Numbered from the stretch's first letter, positions 34,889 to 44,441 are shown. The stretch is DNA of 55,682 bases from Sulfurimonas sp. (GCF_018698455.1 NZ_JABIOQ010000054.1:1-55682); one strand, 5' to 3'. Made by a program: numbers and translations. Notes: generated from the letters alone by a model not told the origin.

Positions 34889-36030
34889 ACATGTTAGGCA
34901 TTAGTAAATCAATCAAAGACCTAGACCCCGTTGATATAAAAGATAATCTTTTATACTATGATTATAATACAAAACACCTTCTCTCTTTAATAGCCAAAGG
35001 CTTAGAAGTAGATGATCCAGCATATATGAGTTCTTATCGTTCTTTTGAGGGTGAAGTATTTGAAAATTTTGTTTATGAAAAACTTCTACGCTATGCACAA
35101 CAAAATGACTATATAGATAAGTTTGTACTGAAGGGTTTTCATCAGAATAGACATAAAGCTTATGCAAATACACTTTCTATTAGCGAAAAAGAACAGATAG
35201 TTTATAGAACTAAAAGTAGAGAAATTAGCGAGTTTGATGCAATGTTTGTTACTACAGAGAATGAACTTTATTTTGTAGAAATGACACTTGTAAAGTCAGT
35301 TCTAAAGCTTAGACGTCGACTAAGAAAGAAAAAAGCACTTTTAGAAATAATATTTCCTCATTATGAGATTAAAGCACTTATCATTTTAAATGAAGGTGCA
35401 ACTGGTCACAAACAGTTTCCAGACTACTGTAAAGTGTGGTTTACTAAAGAATTTTCAGCAGGGAATGTCTTAGAATACCTTACTTCAAAGAATAAACCAA
35501 AAATTCAAGCAAAAGAGATTATTAAAACTGGCGGTATGATAGAAGCACATATTCTTAAGCTTCATAATTTCAGATATTATAATACCATGTCATGGATAAC
35601 TAAGACAATTAGAAGTAGTAAAAAGCATATCATTGATATGAACTTCTTAATGAGCTTCAAAGTGCAAAGGTATCATGACCTTTACAATAAGTTTTATATA
35701 GGCTATTTAAGTATAGAAGATGCTCAAAAACTACTAAACTTACAAGGTGAGTATAAAGATGACCAGAGAGTTGTTGTATCTCTCGAGAAGAAACATTCTG
35801 ATGAGATTATACTGACATATTATATTCAGACAACAAGAAAAACTCTTTATCTTTACACTTTTGATGAGTCAGGGAAGGTGACAAAAGAGAAAAAGGATCC
35901 TTACGGTATAACTGTAACGGAAGTTTTCCACTCTAATAAGCAGATGGATGAGAGTTATATATTAGATCTTGATCAGATAAAAGTTATTAAAAAACTTTTA
36001 AGAGATAGATTCGTTACTATAAATGAGTGA
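34885..36030 (+). CDS. Hypothetical protein with a possible PD-(D/E)XK nuclease-like core
   Basis: A 381-residue soluble protein. GEVFENFVYEKLLR (a conserved acidic helix) followed by EISEFDAMFVTTENELYFVEMTLVK resembles the E...D...E-x-K/T arrangement of PD-(D/E)XK nucleases, but lacks the usual lysine. The rest is unfamiliar. The start is TTG at 34885, overlapping dusB; an ATG at 34891 is equally possible. It overlaps the fliO gene tail by 33 bases on the opposite strand. Confidence 0.55.
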   Translation: MNMLGISKSIKDLDPVDIKDNLLYYDYNTKHLLSLIAKGLEVDDPAYMSSYRSFEGEVFENFVYEKLLRYAQQNDYIDKFVLKGFHQNRHKAYANTLSISEKEQIVYRTKSREISEFDAMFVTTENELYFVEMTLVKSVLKLRRRLRKKKALLEIIFPHYEIKALIILNEGATGHKQFPDYCKVWFTKEFSAGNVLEYLTSKNKPKIQAKEIIKTGGMIEAHILKLHNFRYYNTMSWITKTIRSSKKHIIDMNFLMSFKVQRYHDLYNKFYIGYLSIEDAQKLLNLQGEYKDDQRVVVSLEKKHSDEIILTYYIQTTRKTLYLYTFDESGKVTKEKKDPYGITVTEVFHSNKQMDESYILDLDQIKVIKKLLRDRFVTINE

Positions 36031-36912
36031 TGCCGCTTTTTCTTTGTAAGCTTGAAGAGGTTCTTTTCTAGAGCCCTCTGAATAGTTACTTCCCAAAAAG
36101 TCTTCTAGTTCTTGATTCCTACTTTGTAAAACACTTTCAAATTCCTCTTGATTACTAGGTTTATTGTCAGTAAATTTGTCGAGTAAAATGTTACTATTTC
36201 CCATGAGAACCAAATAACTCTCTACACCAAAATCTAGCATTACAACACTATTCTTATCATTTATTAATTTTTGAAATCTAATAGAAACATCTCTATAATC
36301 AGTTTTTTGAGCTTGTATGTCATTTACTTGATCTGTAGATTTAAATAGCCAAGAGTTTTTTGCTTGCCTTGATTTTTTAGGCTGTTGTCCTTGAATTTTA
36401 TTTTTTAAAATCATAAGTATAATAATACCTAGAATTAAGATACCAACAACTATATAATAGCTTGAAGACATATCACTATTCTTTTTAGTAGGAAGTGCCG
36501 AAAAAGGATTTTGTTGGGTAACTAACTGCTTATTTATCATTGGTGCTTGAGTTACTTTACTAGTAAATCTTAGTCTCAATCCATATGCATCAGTTGTTTT
36601 GGAAGCTATAAGTCTAACTGATGGAGAGACAAGAGCCACTAGCTGCGTTTGCCCTTTGAGCTTTGTTATTGCAAGTGACTGAAGATAGGGGGAAGATACT
36701 TTTTTTATTTTGGATGATTCTATAGAAGCATCCCTAAGCTTTATAATAATTTTTGAGTTACTTATACTCTGTTTGATATTTCCGTGATATGGAGTATCAA
36801 AGGTAATCATGACATCGGCTCTATCTGTTCTCTCATAAATGTTATAACTAAGTATTTTTGATGAAAAAAGTGAAAGTGGAAGAAGCAGTAGTAGTAAAAA
36901 GTATTTAATCAT
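35998..36912 (-). CDS. fliO: Flagellar export protein FliO with a periplasmic N-terminal domain
   Basis: A 304-residue protein: signal sequence, then a ~130-residue periplasmic beta-rich part (SYNIYERTDRADVMITFDTPYHGNIKQ) resembling AMIN-type domains, one membrane segment (YYIVVGILILGIIILMIL) and a cytoplasmic FliO-like region (NSVVMLDFGVESYLVLMGNSNILLDKF). FliO of Helicobacter is likewise encoded beside FliN and has an extra periplasmic domain. It assists assembly of the export gate. It overlaps fliN by 4 bases. Confidence 0.78.
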   Translation of the reverse strand: MIKYFLLLLLLPLSLFSSKILSYNIYERTDRADVMITFDTPYHGNIKQSISNSKIIIKLRDASIESSKIKKVSSPYLQSLAITKLKGQTQLVALVSPSVRLIASKTTDAYGLRLRFTSKVTQAPMINKQLVTQQNPFSALPTKKNSDMSSSYYIVVGILILGIIILMILKNKIQGQQPKKSRQAKNSWLFKSTDQVNDIQAQKTDYRDVSIRFQKLINDKNSVVMLDFGVESYLVLMGNSNILLDKFTDNKPSNQEEFESVLQSRNQELEDFLGSNYSEGSRKEPLQAYKEKAASLIYSNESIS

Positions 36913-37244
36913 AGTTTTTCTTTTGAGAGGTGGTATAAAACAGCACTAGAATCTAAAACTTCATTAATACGAATGGCAAGATTCTTTTCATAAACCATAA
37001 CCTCACCCTTACCTAGTATACGGCCATTTACATAAGACTCAACACTTTCACCTGCTGGTTTTTTAAGATCAATAATAGAGCCTTGGTCTAGTTTTAGAAT
37101 TTCACCTAGTGTGAGTTTTGTTTCGCCTAAATCGGCAACAAACTCTACTTGCATATCTAAAACACCAGAATAGTCCATCCAAGAGAGTTCTTCTTCGTTA
37201 TAGTTATGATTTTCTAAAAAATTATGTTTTAGCTTCTTAGCCAT
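36909..37244 (-). CDS. fliN: Flagellar motor switch protein FliN
   Basis: A 111-residue C-ring protein with the SpoA domain: VLDMQVEFVADLGETKLTLGEILKLDQGSIIDLKKPAGESVESYVNGRILGKGEVMVYEKNLAIRINEV. It is complete and of normal size. The start overlaps the cheX-like gene by 8 bases. Confidence 0.95.
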   Translation of the reverse strand: MAKKLKHNFLENHNYNEEELSWMDYSGVLDMQVEFVADLGETKLTLGEILKLDQGSIIDLKKPAGESVESYVNGRILGKGEVMVYEKNLAIRINEVLDSSAVLYHLSKEKL

Positions 37245-37665
37245 TTATTTCCTTAATTGCGATAGTTAATTCATCGTTTTGAATTTTTATAGTTTTGAAG
37301 TCTTGACAAGTTATATCAAAGTCACCAATCTTTTCAAAATTTGGAATACCCATTGTATAAGGATTTTCGGCTTGAGCTTCAGATATAAGCTTAGCACTGC
37401 CAATAATCATATTTGCTGTTTCTAATGCCATGTCTATGAGTGTTGCTTTATCACTCTTATCTTCTTCGAGAAAAATTGTTGAGATTCTTTGTATAAAGTT
37501 TTGATCATAGGCAATATAGACTCGGTATTTTATGTTATCTGCAGTTTGAATATCTACGTAAGCAATAAATGTGCTCTTTTTACAAATTTCGTTAGAAATT
37601 TCAAATTCTTCTCTTATTTGATGAGTACAAAAATTCTTTAGAGCCTCTTCTATAGTGTCTATCAT
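37237..37665 (-). CDS. CheX-like chemotaxis phosphatase protein
   Basis: A 142-residue protein ahead of fliN. ALETANMIIGSAKLISEAQ resembles the E-x-x-N-x-x-x-G helix of CheC/CheX/FliY phosphatases, which dephosphorylate CheY-P. YTMGIPNFEKIG fits the following strand. Placement at the head of the fliN-fliO unit supports a motor or chemotaxis role. It could instead be a FliY-like partner without phosphatase activity. Confidence 0.68.
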   Translation of the reverse strand: MIDTIEEALKNFCTHQIREEFEISNEICKKSTFIAYVDIQTADNIKYRVYIAYDQNFIQRISTIFLEEDKSDKATLIDMALETANMIIGSAKLISEAQAENPYTMGIPNFEKIGDFDITCQDFKTIKIQNDELTIAIKEING

Positions 37666-37789
37666 GGTATACCTTTTATTGATTAGGAATAATTATACTT
37701 TAATGAAACACAAAGTAAAATTAAATGTACCCTTATATCTATTGTGAAGTCTTATTCGAGTATACTTCGCAAAATATTTATGGATAGTT

Positions 37790-38521
37790 ATGTTTGAATT
37801 AATTTTAATTGGTATTTCTGTTGGAGTGTTATCCGGTTTTTTCGGTATCGGAGGAGGAACGATTTTAGTTCCTTTACTTTTGTTTTTAGACTATCAAACA
37901 AAAGATGCCATTGGCATTGCAATTGTACAGATGGTCTTTAGTTCTATCTATGGAAGTTACTTAAATTCTAAAAAGGGCACTTTAGATATGCCTATGGTGT
38001 TAAATATTGCTATTGGAGGGTTTATCGGTGCACTCTTAAGTGGTACGATTACCTCTGCTGTTAGTACACAAGCACTTGAACTTGTATTTTTAAGCTTTGC
38101 AACTTTTGCACTATTAAAGCTATTTTTCAAAACGCAGGAACATGAACAGGTAAAAGAGATACATGGTATGGCTCTTTTTATTATAGGTTTTTTATTAGGT
38201 GCTTTAAGTATGACTATTGGCGTTGGTGGGAGTATCTTACTTATTCCTATTTTAGTCGGTTACTTACATGTACCACTAAAAAAAGCAATTTCTGCTGGTT
38301 TATTTTTTGTAGTTTTTTCATCTATTTCAGGATTTATTTCTCACTCTTTAGCGGGAAATATTATGTACGAAGATGGTGTGATTGTTGGTTTGGCTTCTTT
38401 ACTTGGTGTTTATGTAGGAATAGCCTTAAAAGATACTGTAAACACGATGCTACAAAAAAATTTACTTGTAGTTTTTTACTTGTGCGTGGTAGTCTATCTA
38501 GTACAGAGAATATTTATATAA
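37790..38521 (+). CDS. Sulfite exporter TauE/SafE family permease
   Basis: A 243-residue protein with about eight membrane segments in two repeats. Each repeat starts with the family motif: GVLSGFFGIGGGTILVPLLL and LLGALSMTIGVGGSILLIPIL. Members move sulfur compounds or other small anions; the substrate here is unknown. It is divergent from the flagellar genes. Confidence 0.88.
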   Translation: MFELILIGISVGVLSGFFGIGGGTILVPLLLFLDYQTKDAIGIAIVQMVFSSIYGSYLNSKKGTLDMPMVLNIAIGGFIGALLSGTITSAVSTQALELVFLSFATFALLKLFFKTQEHEQVKEIHGMALFIIGFLLGALSMTIGVGGSILLIPILVGYLHVPLKKAISAGLFFVVFSSISGFISHSLAGNIMYEDGVIVGLASLLGVYVGIALKDTVNTMLQKNLLVVFYLCVVVYLVQRIFI

Positions 38522-38536
38522 ATAGGATGAAATAAT

Positions 38537-41368
38537 TTGAAAAAAAATGATGTTATCACCATAACAGGTGCAAGAGAAAATAATTTAAAAAATATAAATT
38601 TAGTTATACCAAAAAATGAATTAGTTGTAATGACTGGAATCAGTGGAAGTGGAAAGTCTACTCTCGCTTTTGACACTCTTTATGCTGAGGGACAACGTCG
38701 TTATATGGAGTCACTTTCTTCTTATGCAAGACAGTTCCTTGACCGTGTTGGAAAGCCTGATGTTGACAAGATAGAAGGACTTACTCCTGCTATTGCAATT
38801 GACCAGAAAACAACTTCAAAAAACCCTCGTTCAACAGTTGGGACGATTACTGAAATTTATGATTATTTTAGACTTTTATATGCTCGTGTCGGTGTACAGC
38901 ATTGTCATAAATGTCAAAAAGTTATCTCTCAAATGTCTGCTTCAGACATTATTAACGAAGTTCATAAACTTCCTGCAAATGCAAAACTTGTTCTCTTGGC
39001 CCCTCTTGTTCGTGAGAAAAAAGGTTCTTATGCAGAGATGATTGAGTCTTTAGTTCAAAAGGGCTATCTTCGTGCTCAGATAGATGGAATAATGGTACGT
39101 CTTGATGAGGAAATAGAACTCTCAAAAACTAAAAAACACACTATTAAAGTTGTCATCGATAGAGTTGTTGTAAAGCCTGAAAATAAAGAGAGAATAGCTG
39201 CCGATGTTGAAAAAGCACTTAAAGAATCTTATGGCGAACTAGAAATAGAAATACTAAATCATGAAGAACTTGATTGTGTGGCACATATGCACTACTCAGA
39301 GCATAATGCTTGTTTTGACTGTAAAATCAGTTTTGATCCACTAGAACCTCTCTCATTCTCGTTTAACTCACCAAAAGGTGCATGTTCAGAATGTGATGGT
39401 TTAGGACTGCGTTACGCATTAGACCAAGAAAAAATCATTGATGGAGATTTGAGTATTGAAAAGGGAGCCGTTAAGATTGTTTATGGTTTTAACAAGGGCT
39501 ATTACTTTACATTTTTAAAGGGATTTTGTGCACATAATGACATAGATATAACAGTGCCATATTCAGAATTAGAAGAGTACCAGAAAAAAGCAATACTTCA
39601 TGGAAACATAGAAGAAGTGACATTCCTTTGGAAAAACCATGAAGTCAAACGCCTCTTCCCTGGAATAATTCGTATAGCTTATGACATGTTTAAAGATGAA
39701 AAAGAGTTAGCTGACTACATGAGTGAGAAAGTGTGTAGCATTTGTGATTCTAATCGTCTTAAACACGAGTCTTTAGCTGTGAGAGTTGCAGACAAGGGAA
39801 TAGCAGACTTACTTAAAATGCCAATCGGTGAAACGTATGAATGGTTCGCTGATAAAACAAATTTTGAATATATGGATGCACAAGATGAACAGATTTCAGC
39901 ACCAATCTTAAATGAGATTCGAGAGCGTTTATACTTTTTGTTTGATGTTGGTTTAAGCTACATTACACTTGGACGTGATGCAAGAAGTATTTCAGGTGGA
40001 GAAGCACAACGCATACGAATCGCTTCACAGATAGGAAGTGGTTTAACTGGTGTTTTATATGTGCTAGATGAACCAAGTATTGGACTTCATGAAAGAGATA
40101 CTCAAAAACTCATTAGAACACTGCGCTCACTTCAAGAGAAGGGAAATAGTGTTATAGTTGTTGAGCATGACAAAGAAACTATTGAAAATGCTGACTTTAT
40201 TATTGACATTGGTGAAGGTGCTGGAAAGTATGGTGGTAATGTTGTTTTTAGTGGAACGTTAGAGAAGCTTAAAAAAGCAAAAACTCTTACGGCTGACTAC
40301 TTATATGGCCGTAAAAAAATAGAATACTTTTATAGACGCTCCCAAGATAAATATATAGAAATTAAAAATGTCACACTTAACAACATACAAAATCTTAGTG
40401 CTAAAATTCCTCTAAACAACTTTGTATGTATTACAGGAGTAAGTGGAAGTGGTAAAAGTTCTCTTATGCTTCAAACACTACTTCCAACGGCACGTGAACT
40501 TCTCAACCATGCAAGAAAAGTAAACAAAGTAGCTGGTGTAGAAATAACTGGTTTAGAACATGTAGACAAGGTTATCTATCTTGACCAAAGCCCAATAGGC
40601 CGAACACCGCGTTCAAATCCTGCAACATACACAGGTGTTATGGATGAGATAAGAAATCTTTTTTCTCAAACAAAAGAGTCTCAGATACGAGGTTATACGA
40701 CGTCGCGTTTTAGTTTTAACGTTAAAGGTGGTCGTTGTGAGAAGTGTCAAGGAGAAGGTCAAAACAAGATAGAAATGCACTTTCTTCCAGACATCATGGT
40801 TAAATGTGACTCTTGTAATGGTACTCGTTATAATAACCAGACCTTAGAAGTTTTATACAAGGGAAAAACAATAGCAGATGTTCTTTCTATGAGTGTTAAT
40901 GAAGCTTATGTTTTCTTTGAGCCAATTCCGAAGATAAACTTGAAAATGAAAACACTTGTTGATGTTGGTTTAGGGTATATCACTTTAGGGCAAAATGCAG
41001 TGACACTTTCAGGTGGAGAGGCACAGCGTATCAAACTTTCTAAAGAGCTAAGTCGTAAAGACACTGGTAAAACACTCTATATCTTAGATGAGCCTACAAC
41101 GGGACTTCACTTTGCAGATGTAGACAGACTTACAAAGGTACTTCACCAGTTTGTTGAACTTGGAAATTCTATGCTTATCATCGAGCATAATCTTGACATG
41201 ATTAAAAATGCTGACTATGTTATAGACATGGGACCAGAAGGTGGTGCTGGTGGTGGACTTATCATAGCAGAGGGAAGTCCAGAAGAACTTGCGAGTACTT
41301 ATAAAGAGACAGGCTCATTTACTGGAGAGTATCTAGAAAAAGAGTTAGCACTACATAATAAAGACTAA
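38537..41368 (+). CDS. uvrA: Excinuclease ABC subunit A
   Basis: A 943-residue nucleotide-excision-repair ATPase. It has two ABC modules with Walker A motifs GISGSGKST (34-42) and GVSGSGKSS (~637-645), signature segments SISGGEAQRIRIA and TLSGGEAQRIKLS, and zinc fingers CHKCQK, CFDCKI, CEKCQGEGQ and CDSCNGTRY. It is full length. The start is TTG at 38537, preceded by TAGGATG. Confidence 0.97.
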   Translation: MKKNDVITITGARENNLKNINLVIPKNELVVMTGISGSGKSTLAFDTLYAEGQRRYMESLSSYARQFLDRVGKPDVDKIEGLTPAIAIDQKTTSKNPRSTVGTITEIYDYFRLLYARVGVQHCHKCQKVISQMSASDIINEVHKLPANAKLVLLAPLVREKKGSYAEMIESLVQKGYLRAQIDGIMVRLDEEIELSKTKKHTIKVVIDRVVVKPENKERIAADVEKALKESYGELEIEILNHEELDCVAHMHYSEHNACFDCKISFDPLEPLSFSFNSPKGACSECDGLGLRYALDQEKIIDGDLSIEKGAVKIVYGFNKGYYFTFLKGFCAHNDIDITVPYSELEEYQKKAILHGNIEEVTFLWKNHEVKRLFPGIIRIAYDMFKDEKELADYMSEKVCSICDSNRLKHESLAVRVADKGIADLLKMPIGETYEWFADKTNFEYMDAQDEQISAPILNEIRERLYFLFDVGLSYITLGRDARSISGGEAQRIRIASQIGSGLTGVLYVLDEPSIGLHERDTQKLIRTLRSLQEKGNSVIVVEHDKETIENADFIIDIGEGAGKYGGNVVFSGTLEKLKKAKTLTADYLYGRKKIEYFYRRSQDKYIEIKNVTLNNIQNLSAKIPLNNFVCITGVSGSGKSSLMLQTLLPTARELLNHARKVNKVAGVEITGLEHVDKVIYLDQSPIGRTPRSNPATYTGVMDEIRNLFSQTKESQIRGYTTSRFSFNVKGGRCEKCQGEGQNKIEMHFLPDIMVKCDSCNGTRYNNQTLEVLYKGKTIADVLSMSVNEAYVFFEPIPKINLKMKTLVDVGLGYITLGQNAVTLSGGEAQRIKLSKELSRKDTGKTLYILDEPTTGLHFADVDRLTKVLHQFVELGNSMLIIEHNLDMIKNADYVIDMGPEGGAGGGLIIAEGSPEELASTYKETGSFTGEYLEKELALHNKD

Positions 41369-41371
41369 TTT

Positions 41372-42118
41372 TTGAAAATCAAGCATATGCAAAAGGTATA
41401 CATAGAACTCACATCTAAGTGCGGACTCTCTTGTGACTTTTGTCCATCTGCTAGTAGAGTTTTAAGTGACATGGATATAGAACTGTTTACAAAGATAAAT
41501 ACAGAGATAAAAGCTTTTACCAATGATGTGGCCTATCATGTCGTTGGTGATCCATTAATAGTTGATAACCTCAAAGAGTATTTAGACATAAGCCATAGTG
41601 TTGGGCTTAATGTTCATATTACAACGGCTGGTTACTACTTAAAACCTTCTCATTCCGATGTCCTCAACCATCCGGTAATCAAACAAATAAACTTCTCACT
41701 TAATAGTTACAGGGGCAATAAACTTCCTATATCTTTAGATGAGTACCTAGGAAAAATAGCAGAGTTTACACTCGCATTCCGTAAAAATAATACTAAATCA
41801 TTTATAAACTATAGACTATGGAATAAAGAAGAAGACAATTCTCAACAAGATTATAATACTCAGGTTATTCAAACTATGTTTGAAAAACTGGGTGCTGAAA
41901 TTCCAAGTGATATGGATATGCAGAGTAAAAAACTTCGAGTAATATCTAAGGTACTTTTTAACTATGACAATCTTTTTGAATGGCCATCACTCCAGGCTGA
42001 CTTTGTAGGCGATAAGGGACATTGTCATGGACTTAGCTCTCAAATGGCCATACTGAGTACAGGAAATGTTATAGAAGAACTTTGTAAACACTGTTCTTAT
42101 CGTCAAAAGTTTAATTAA
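41372..42118 (+). CDS. Radical SAM protein
   Basis: A 248-residue enzyme with Cys17-x3-Cys21-x2-Cys24 (CGLSCDFC), the 4Fe-4S/SAM cluster site. The barrel is short. The end, CHGLSSQMAILSTGNVIEELCKHCSY, holds three more cysteines like a SPASM or Twitch cluster. YHVVGDPLIVDNL and NVHITTAGYYL resemble barrel strands. The product is unknown. The start is TTG at 41372 (3 bases after uvrA); a later ATG at 41387 is possible. Confidence 0.82.
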   Translation: MKIKHMQKVYIELTSKCGLSCDFCPSASRVLSDMDIELFTKINTEIKAFTNDVAYHVVGDPLIVDNLKEYLDISHSVGLNVHITTAGYYLKPSHSDVLNHPVIKQINFSLNSYRGNKLPISLDEYLGKIAEFTLAFRKNNTKSFINYRLWNKEEDNSQQDYNTQVIQTMFEKLGAEIPSDMDMQSKKLRVISKVLFNYDNLFEWPSLQADFVGDKGHCHGLSSQMAILSTGNVIEELCKHCSYRQKFN

Positions 42119-42127
42119 AGGTAAATA

Positions 42128-42484
42128 ATGAAAGAAATAATTGGTATGTTCTTATTAATAGTGGGTCTCTTCTCAGGTTGTTCTAAAATTAGTGATGAAG
42201 ATTTACTTAAAGCTAGAAAAGCTGTGAAAAATGGTGCGTTAATAGTTGATGTAAGAACACCCAAAGAGTTTAGAGTTAAACATATATCAGGTTCTATTAA
42301 CTTACCAATAAAAAATATTATGAAGGGTAAAATACCATTACCTAAAAATAAAGAAATCGTTGTTTATTGCAGAACAGGGAGTAGAAGTAGTGTCAGTGCC
42401 AAAGTTCTAAGAGAACGAGGATGGAGTGTTTATGATGTTGCTACTCAATCAGAATGGGAAAGAAAGATTCAACAAAAGAACTAA
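42128..42484 (+). CDS. Rhodanese-domain lipoprotein
   Basis: A 118-residue protein with a lipobox (LFSGC, Cys18), so it is probably membrane-anchored in the periplasm. A single rhodanese domain follows: ALIVDVRTPKEFRVKHISGSINLP and the active loop YCRTGSRS with Cys81. It may handle sulfane sulfur, which fits a sulfur-oxidising host. It follows the radical SAM gene by 9 bases. Confidence 0.88.
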   Translation: MKEIIGMFLLIVGLFSGCSKISDEDLLKARKAVKNGALIVDVRTPKEFRVKHISGSINLPIKNIMKGKIPLPKNKEIVVYCRTGSRSSVSAKVLRERGWSVYDVATQSEWERKIQQKN

Positions 42485-42514
42485 AATATTGTTACAATTA
42501 ATCAAGGAAAGAAA

Positions 42515-43390
42515 ATGCAAATAGTTACGAAAGAATTCTTAGAATTAGGTGTAAAGACGGATACTGATATAAATGACTCTCAGCTGATTTTACTTGATAT
42601 AGATGAGAATGAAAAGGCTCAATGGGTAGAAATGGCACTTGGCAAACAACTTTCAGATGCAAGAGCGGAACTTTTTGTCTTGATTGGTGGCATAAAAGCG
42701 AAAGTGGCTCGTGATAGAATCATCAAAAACTATAAGGCATTACAAAAGTTTCGTCTAGGCCAACATCCGTTAGACCAAGTGAGGCTTAAAAGCCGAATCG
42801 GTAAAGAAGACATGAGTATAGTAGAACAAACTGAGAAAGAAATACAGATCACTACAAGTGCTCCTAGTACTAATGGCGATGTTACCATATACTGTGATGG
42901 TGGTTGTACTCCAAATCCTGGAAAAGCTGGTTCGGGAGTTGCTGTTTACAGAAGAGGGGAACTCTCTGAACTCTGGTATGGACTTTATGAAACTATGGGA
43001 ACAAACAACACCGCTGAACTTGGTGCTCTTTATCAGTCTCTACTTTTAGCGCAAAAAGAGCTTATAAATGGAAATACGGTTAAGATAAAGTGTGACTCAA
43101 TGTACTCGATAAACTGCATACAAACTTGGGCTATTTCATGGGAAAAGAAGAACTGGACTAAAAAGGGTGGTGCGATTAAAAATCTTGACATAATAAAAGA
43201 AGCTTACTATCTCTACAACGACATCAAACAAGATGTAAAACTCTCACACATAAAAGCCCATGCAGGGTTTGAAGGTAACGAGTTAGCGGATAGAATGACA
43301 ATGTATACCATACAAGAGAAAAGTGAAGCATTTGTGAAATACACAAAAAAGATAGATGTTGCTGCGATATTAAAAATGAGAGCAGGATAA
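42515..43390 (+). CDS. rnhA: Ribonuclease HI with N-terminal extension
   Basis: Residues ~123-290 form an RNase HI domain. Catalytic acids are Asp128 (YCDGGC), Glu168 (NTAELGAL), Asp194 (KCDSMYS) and Asp259 (NELADR), with His249 in KAHAG. It degrades RNA in RNA-DNA hybrids. The first ~120 residues are a separate charged region absent from minimal RNase HI and not recognised as an RHBD domain. A DUF2798 gene starts 1 base after it. Confidence 0.9.
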   Translation: MQIVTKEFLELGVKTDTDINDSQLILLDIDENEKAQWVEMALGKQLSDARAELFVLIGGIKAKVARDRIIKNYKALQKFRLGQHPLDQVRLKSRIGKEDMSIVEQTEKEIQITTSAPSTNGDVTIYCDGGCTPNPGKAGSGVAVYRRGELSELWYGLYETMGTNNTAELGALYQSLLLAQKELINGNTVKIKCDSMYSINCIQTWAISWEKKNWTKKGGAIKNLDIIKEAYYLYNDIKQDVKLSHIKAHAGFEGNELADRMTMYTIQEKSEAFVKYTKKIDVAAILKMRAG

Positions 43391-43391
43391 G

Positions 43392-43625
43392 ATGATATCT
43401 TCTAAGTACCTCTCACTAGTGCAATCTTTTTTACTCTCTGGTTTTATGAGTTTCATCATGTCGGGGATAATTACTTTTATAAACTTGGGACTTATAGATG
43501 GTTTTATCCTAATATGGCTTCGTGCTTGGATATTTGCTTTTGCCATCGCACTTCCAACGATTTTACTTGTTTTTCCTATTTCAAGAAAAATTGCAATGAA
43601 GATAGCATCCAAAGATTTAATATGA
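43392..43625 (+). CDS. DUF2798 small membrane protein
   Basis: A 77-residue protein with two membrane segments (LVQSFLLSGFMSFIMSGIITFINLGL and WLRAWIFAFAIALPTILLVFPISRKIAMKI), the usual DUF2798 architecture. The function is unknown. It overlaps the GNAT gene by 4 bases (ATGA). Confidence 0.82.
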   Translation: MISSKYLSLVQSFLLSGFMSFIMSGIITFINLGLIDGFILIWLRAWIFAFAIALPTILLVFPISRKIAMKIASKDLI

Positions 43626-44185
43626 CATATAAAATAGCAACAGTAGAAGATATACCGAGTGTTTTAGAATTGCACTCTAAGTACCAAGTAAACACTATAA
43701 AAGAAGAAGAAAAAAAAGATGGTTTTGTGACGACTGCGTTTAGCGCACAAGAACTAGAAGAATTGATTACTACAGAGCAAGGTCTTTTCATAGGTGTACA
43801 AAATGAAAAGGTTATGGCTTATGTGATGGCTGCATCATGGCAGTTTTGGTCTAGATGGCCAATGTTTGCACACATGATAAAAGATTTACATAATCTAACT
43901 TACTTAGGTCAAACACTAAGTGTAGAGAACTCTTACCAATACGGACCTATCTGCATAGATAAAAGTGTTAGAGGGACTGAGGTGTTACCTGAAATATTTG
44001 ATTTTACAAGAGAAGAGATGTCTAAACGTTATCCAATTCTTGTAACCTTTGTAAACAAGATAAACCCTCGCTCGTACGAAGCCCATAAACGAAAACTGGG
44101 ACTCGAAGTGATACAAGAGTTTGAGTTTAATGGCAACTACTATTATGAGATGGTTTATGACACTTCTAAAACATTAAAAGCATAG
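43622..44185 (+). CDS. GNAT family acetyltransferase
   Basis: I chose ATG at 43622 (187 residues). The frame is open further upstream from 43514 but only as an overlap of the DUF2798 gene. MTYKIATVEDIPSVLELHSKY is a typical GNAT start, LFIGVQNEKVMAYVMA the central strands, and YGPICIDKSVRGTEVLPEIFDF the acetyl-CoA pocket region. The end NKINPRSYEAHKRKLGLEVIQEF also fits. The substrate is unknown. Confidence 0.82.
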   Translation: MTYKIATVEDIPSVLELHSKYQVNTIKEEEKKDGFVTTAFSAQELEELITTEQGLFIGVQNEKVMAYVMAASWQFWSRWPMFAHMIKDLHNLTYLGQTLSVENSYQYGPICIDKSVRGTEVLPEIFDFTREEMSKRYPILVTFVNKINPRSYEAHKRKLGLEVIQEFEFNGNYYYEMVYDTSKTLKA

Positions 44186-44263
44186 TGCAATTTAATTTCA
44201 AGTAGTTAGTCAAGTTTATTAGCTGTCAAGAATTTGTGAAATATATTATTCTATTTATATAAA

Positions 44264-44398
44264 TCAACCACCTACATTGACATATATTGCCCTAAAATAA
44301 GAATGCTCCGCCATATAAAACTTTCCATCTTTGGCTTCAGCAATAACAATGACTTTACTATTGTTACCGTATAGCACTTTAAGCTCAAGAGTATCCAC
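44264..44398 (-). CDS. Possible small ORF or gene remnant
   Basis: A GTG-started frame of 44 residues with coding-like content, including KVIVIAEAKDGKFYMAEHSY and a final RAIYVNVGG. There is no good ribosome site and no family I recognise, so it may be the tail of a decayed gene. It lies in the 256-base gap between the GNAT gene and the next minus-strand gene. Confidence 0.3.
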   Translation of the reverse strand: MDTLELKVLYGNNSKVIVIAEAKDGKFYMAEHSYFRAIYVNVGG

Positions 44399-44441
44399 TA
44401 TACAAAAAGATAAGTTTTAATATAAAGTCCTAGACTAAAGA

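Noticed and set aside
43514-43621. Longer start for the GNAT protein
   Set aside because: The extra residues are an out-of-frame reading of the DUF2798 gene; MTYKIATVEDIP at 43622 is a standard GNAT start.
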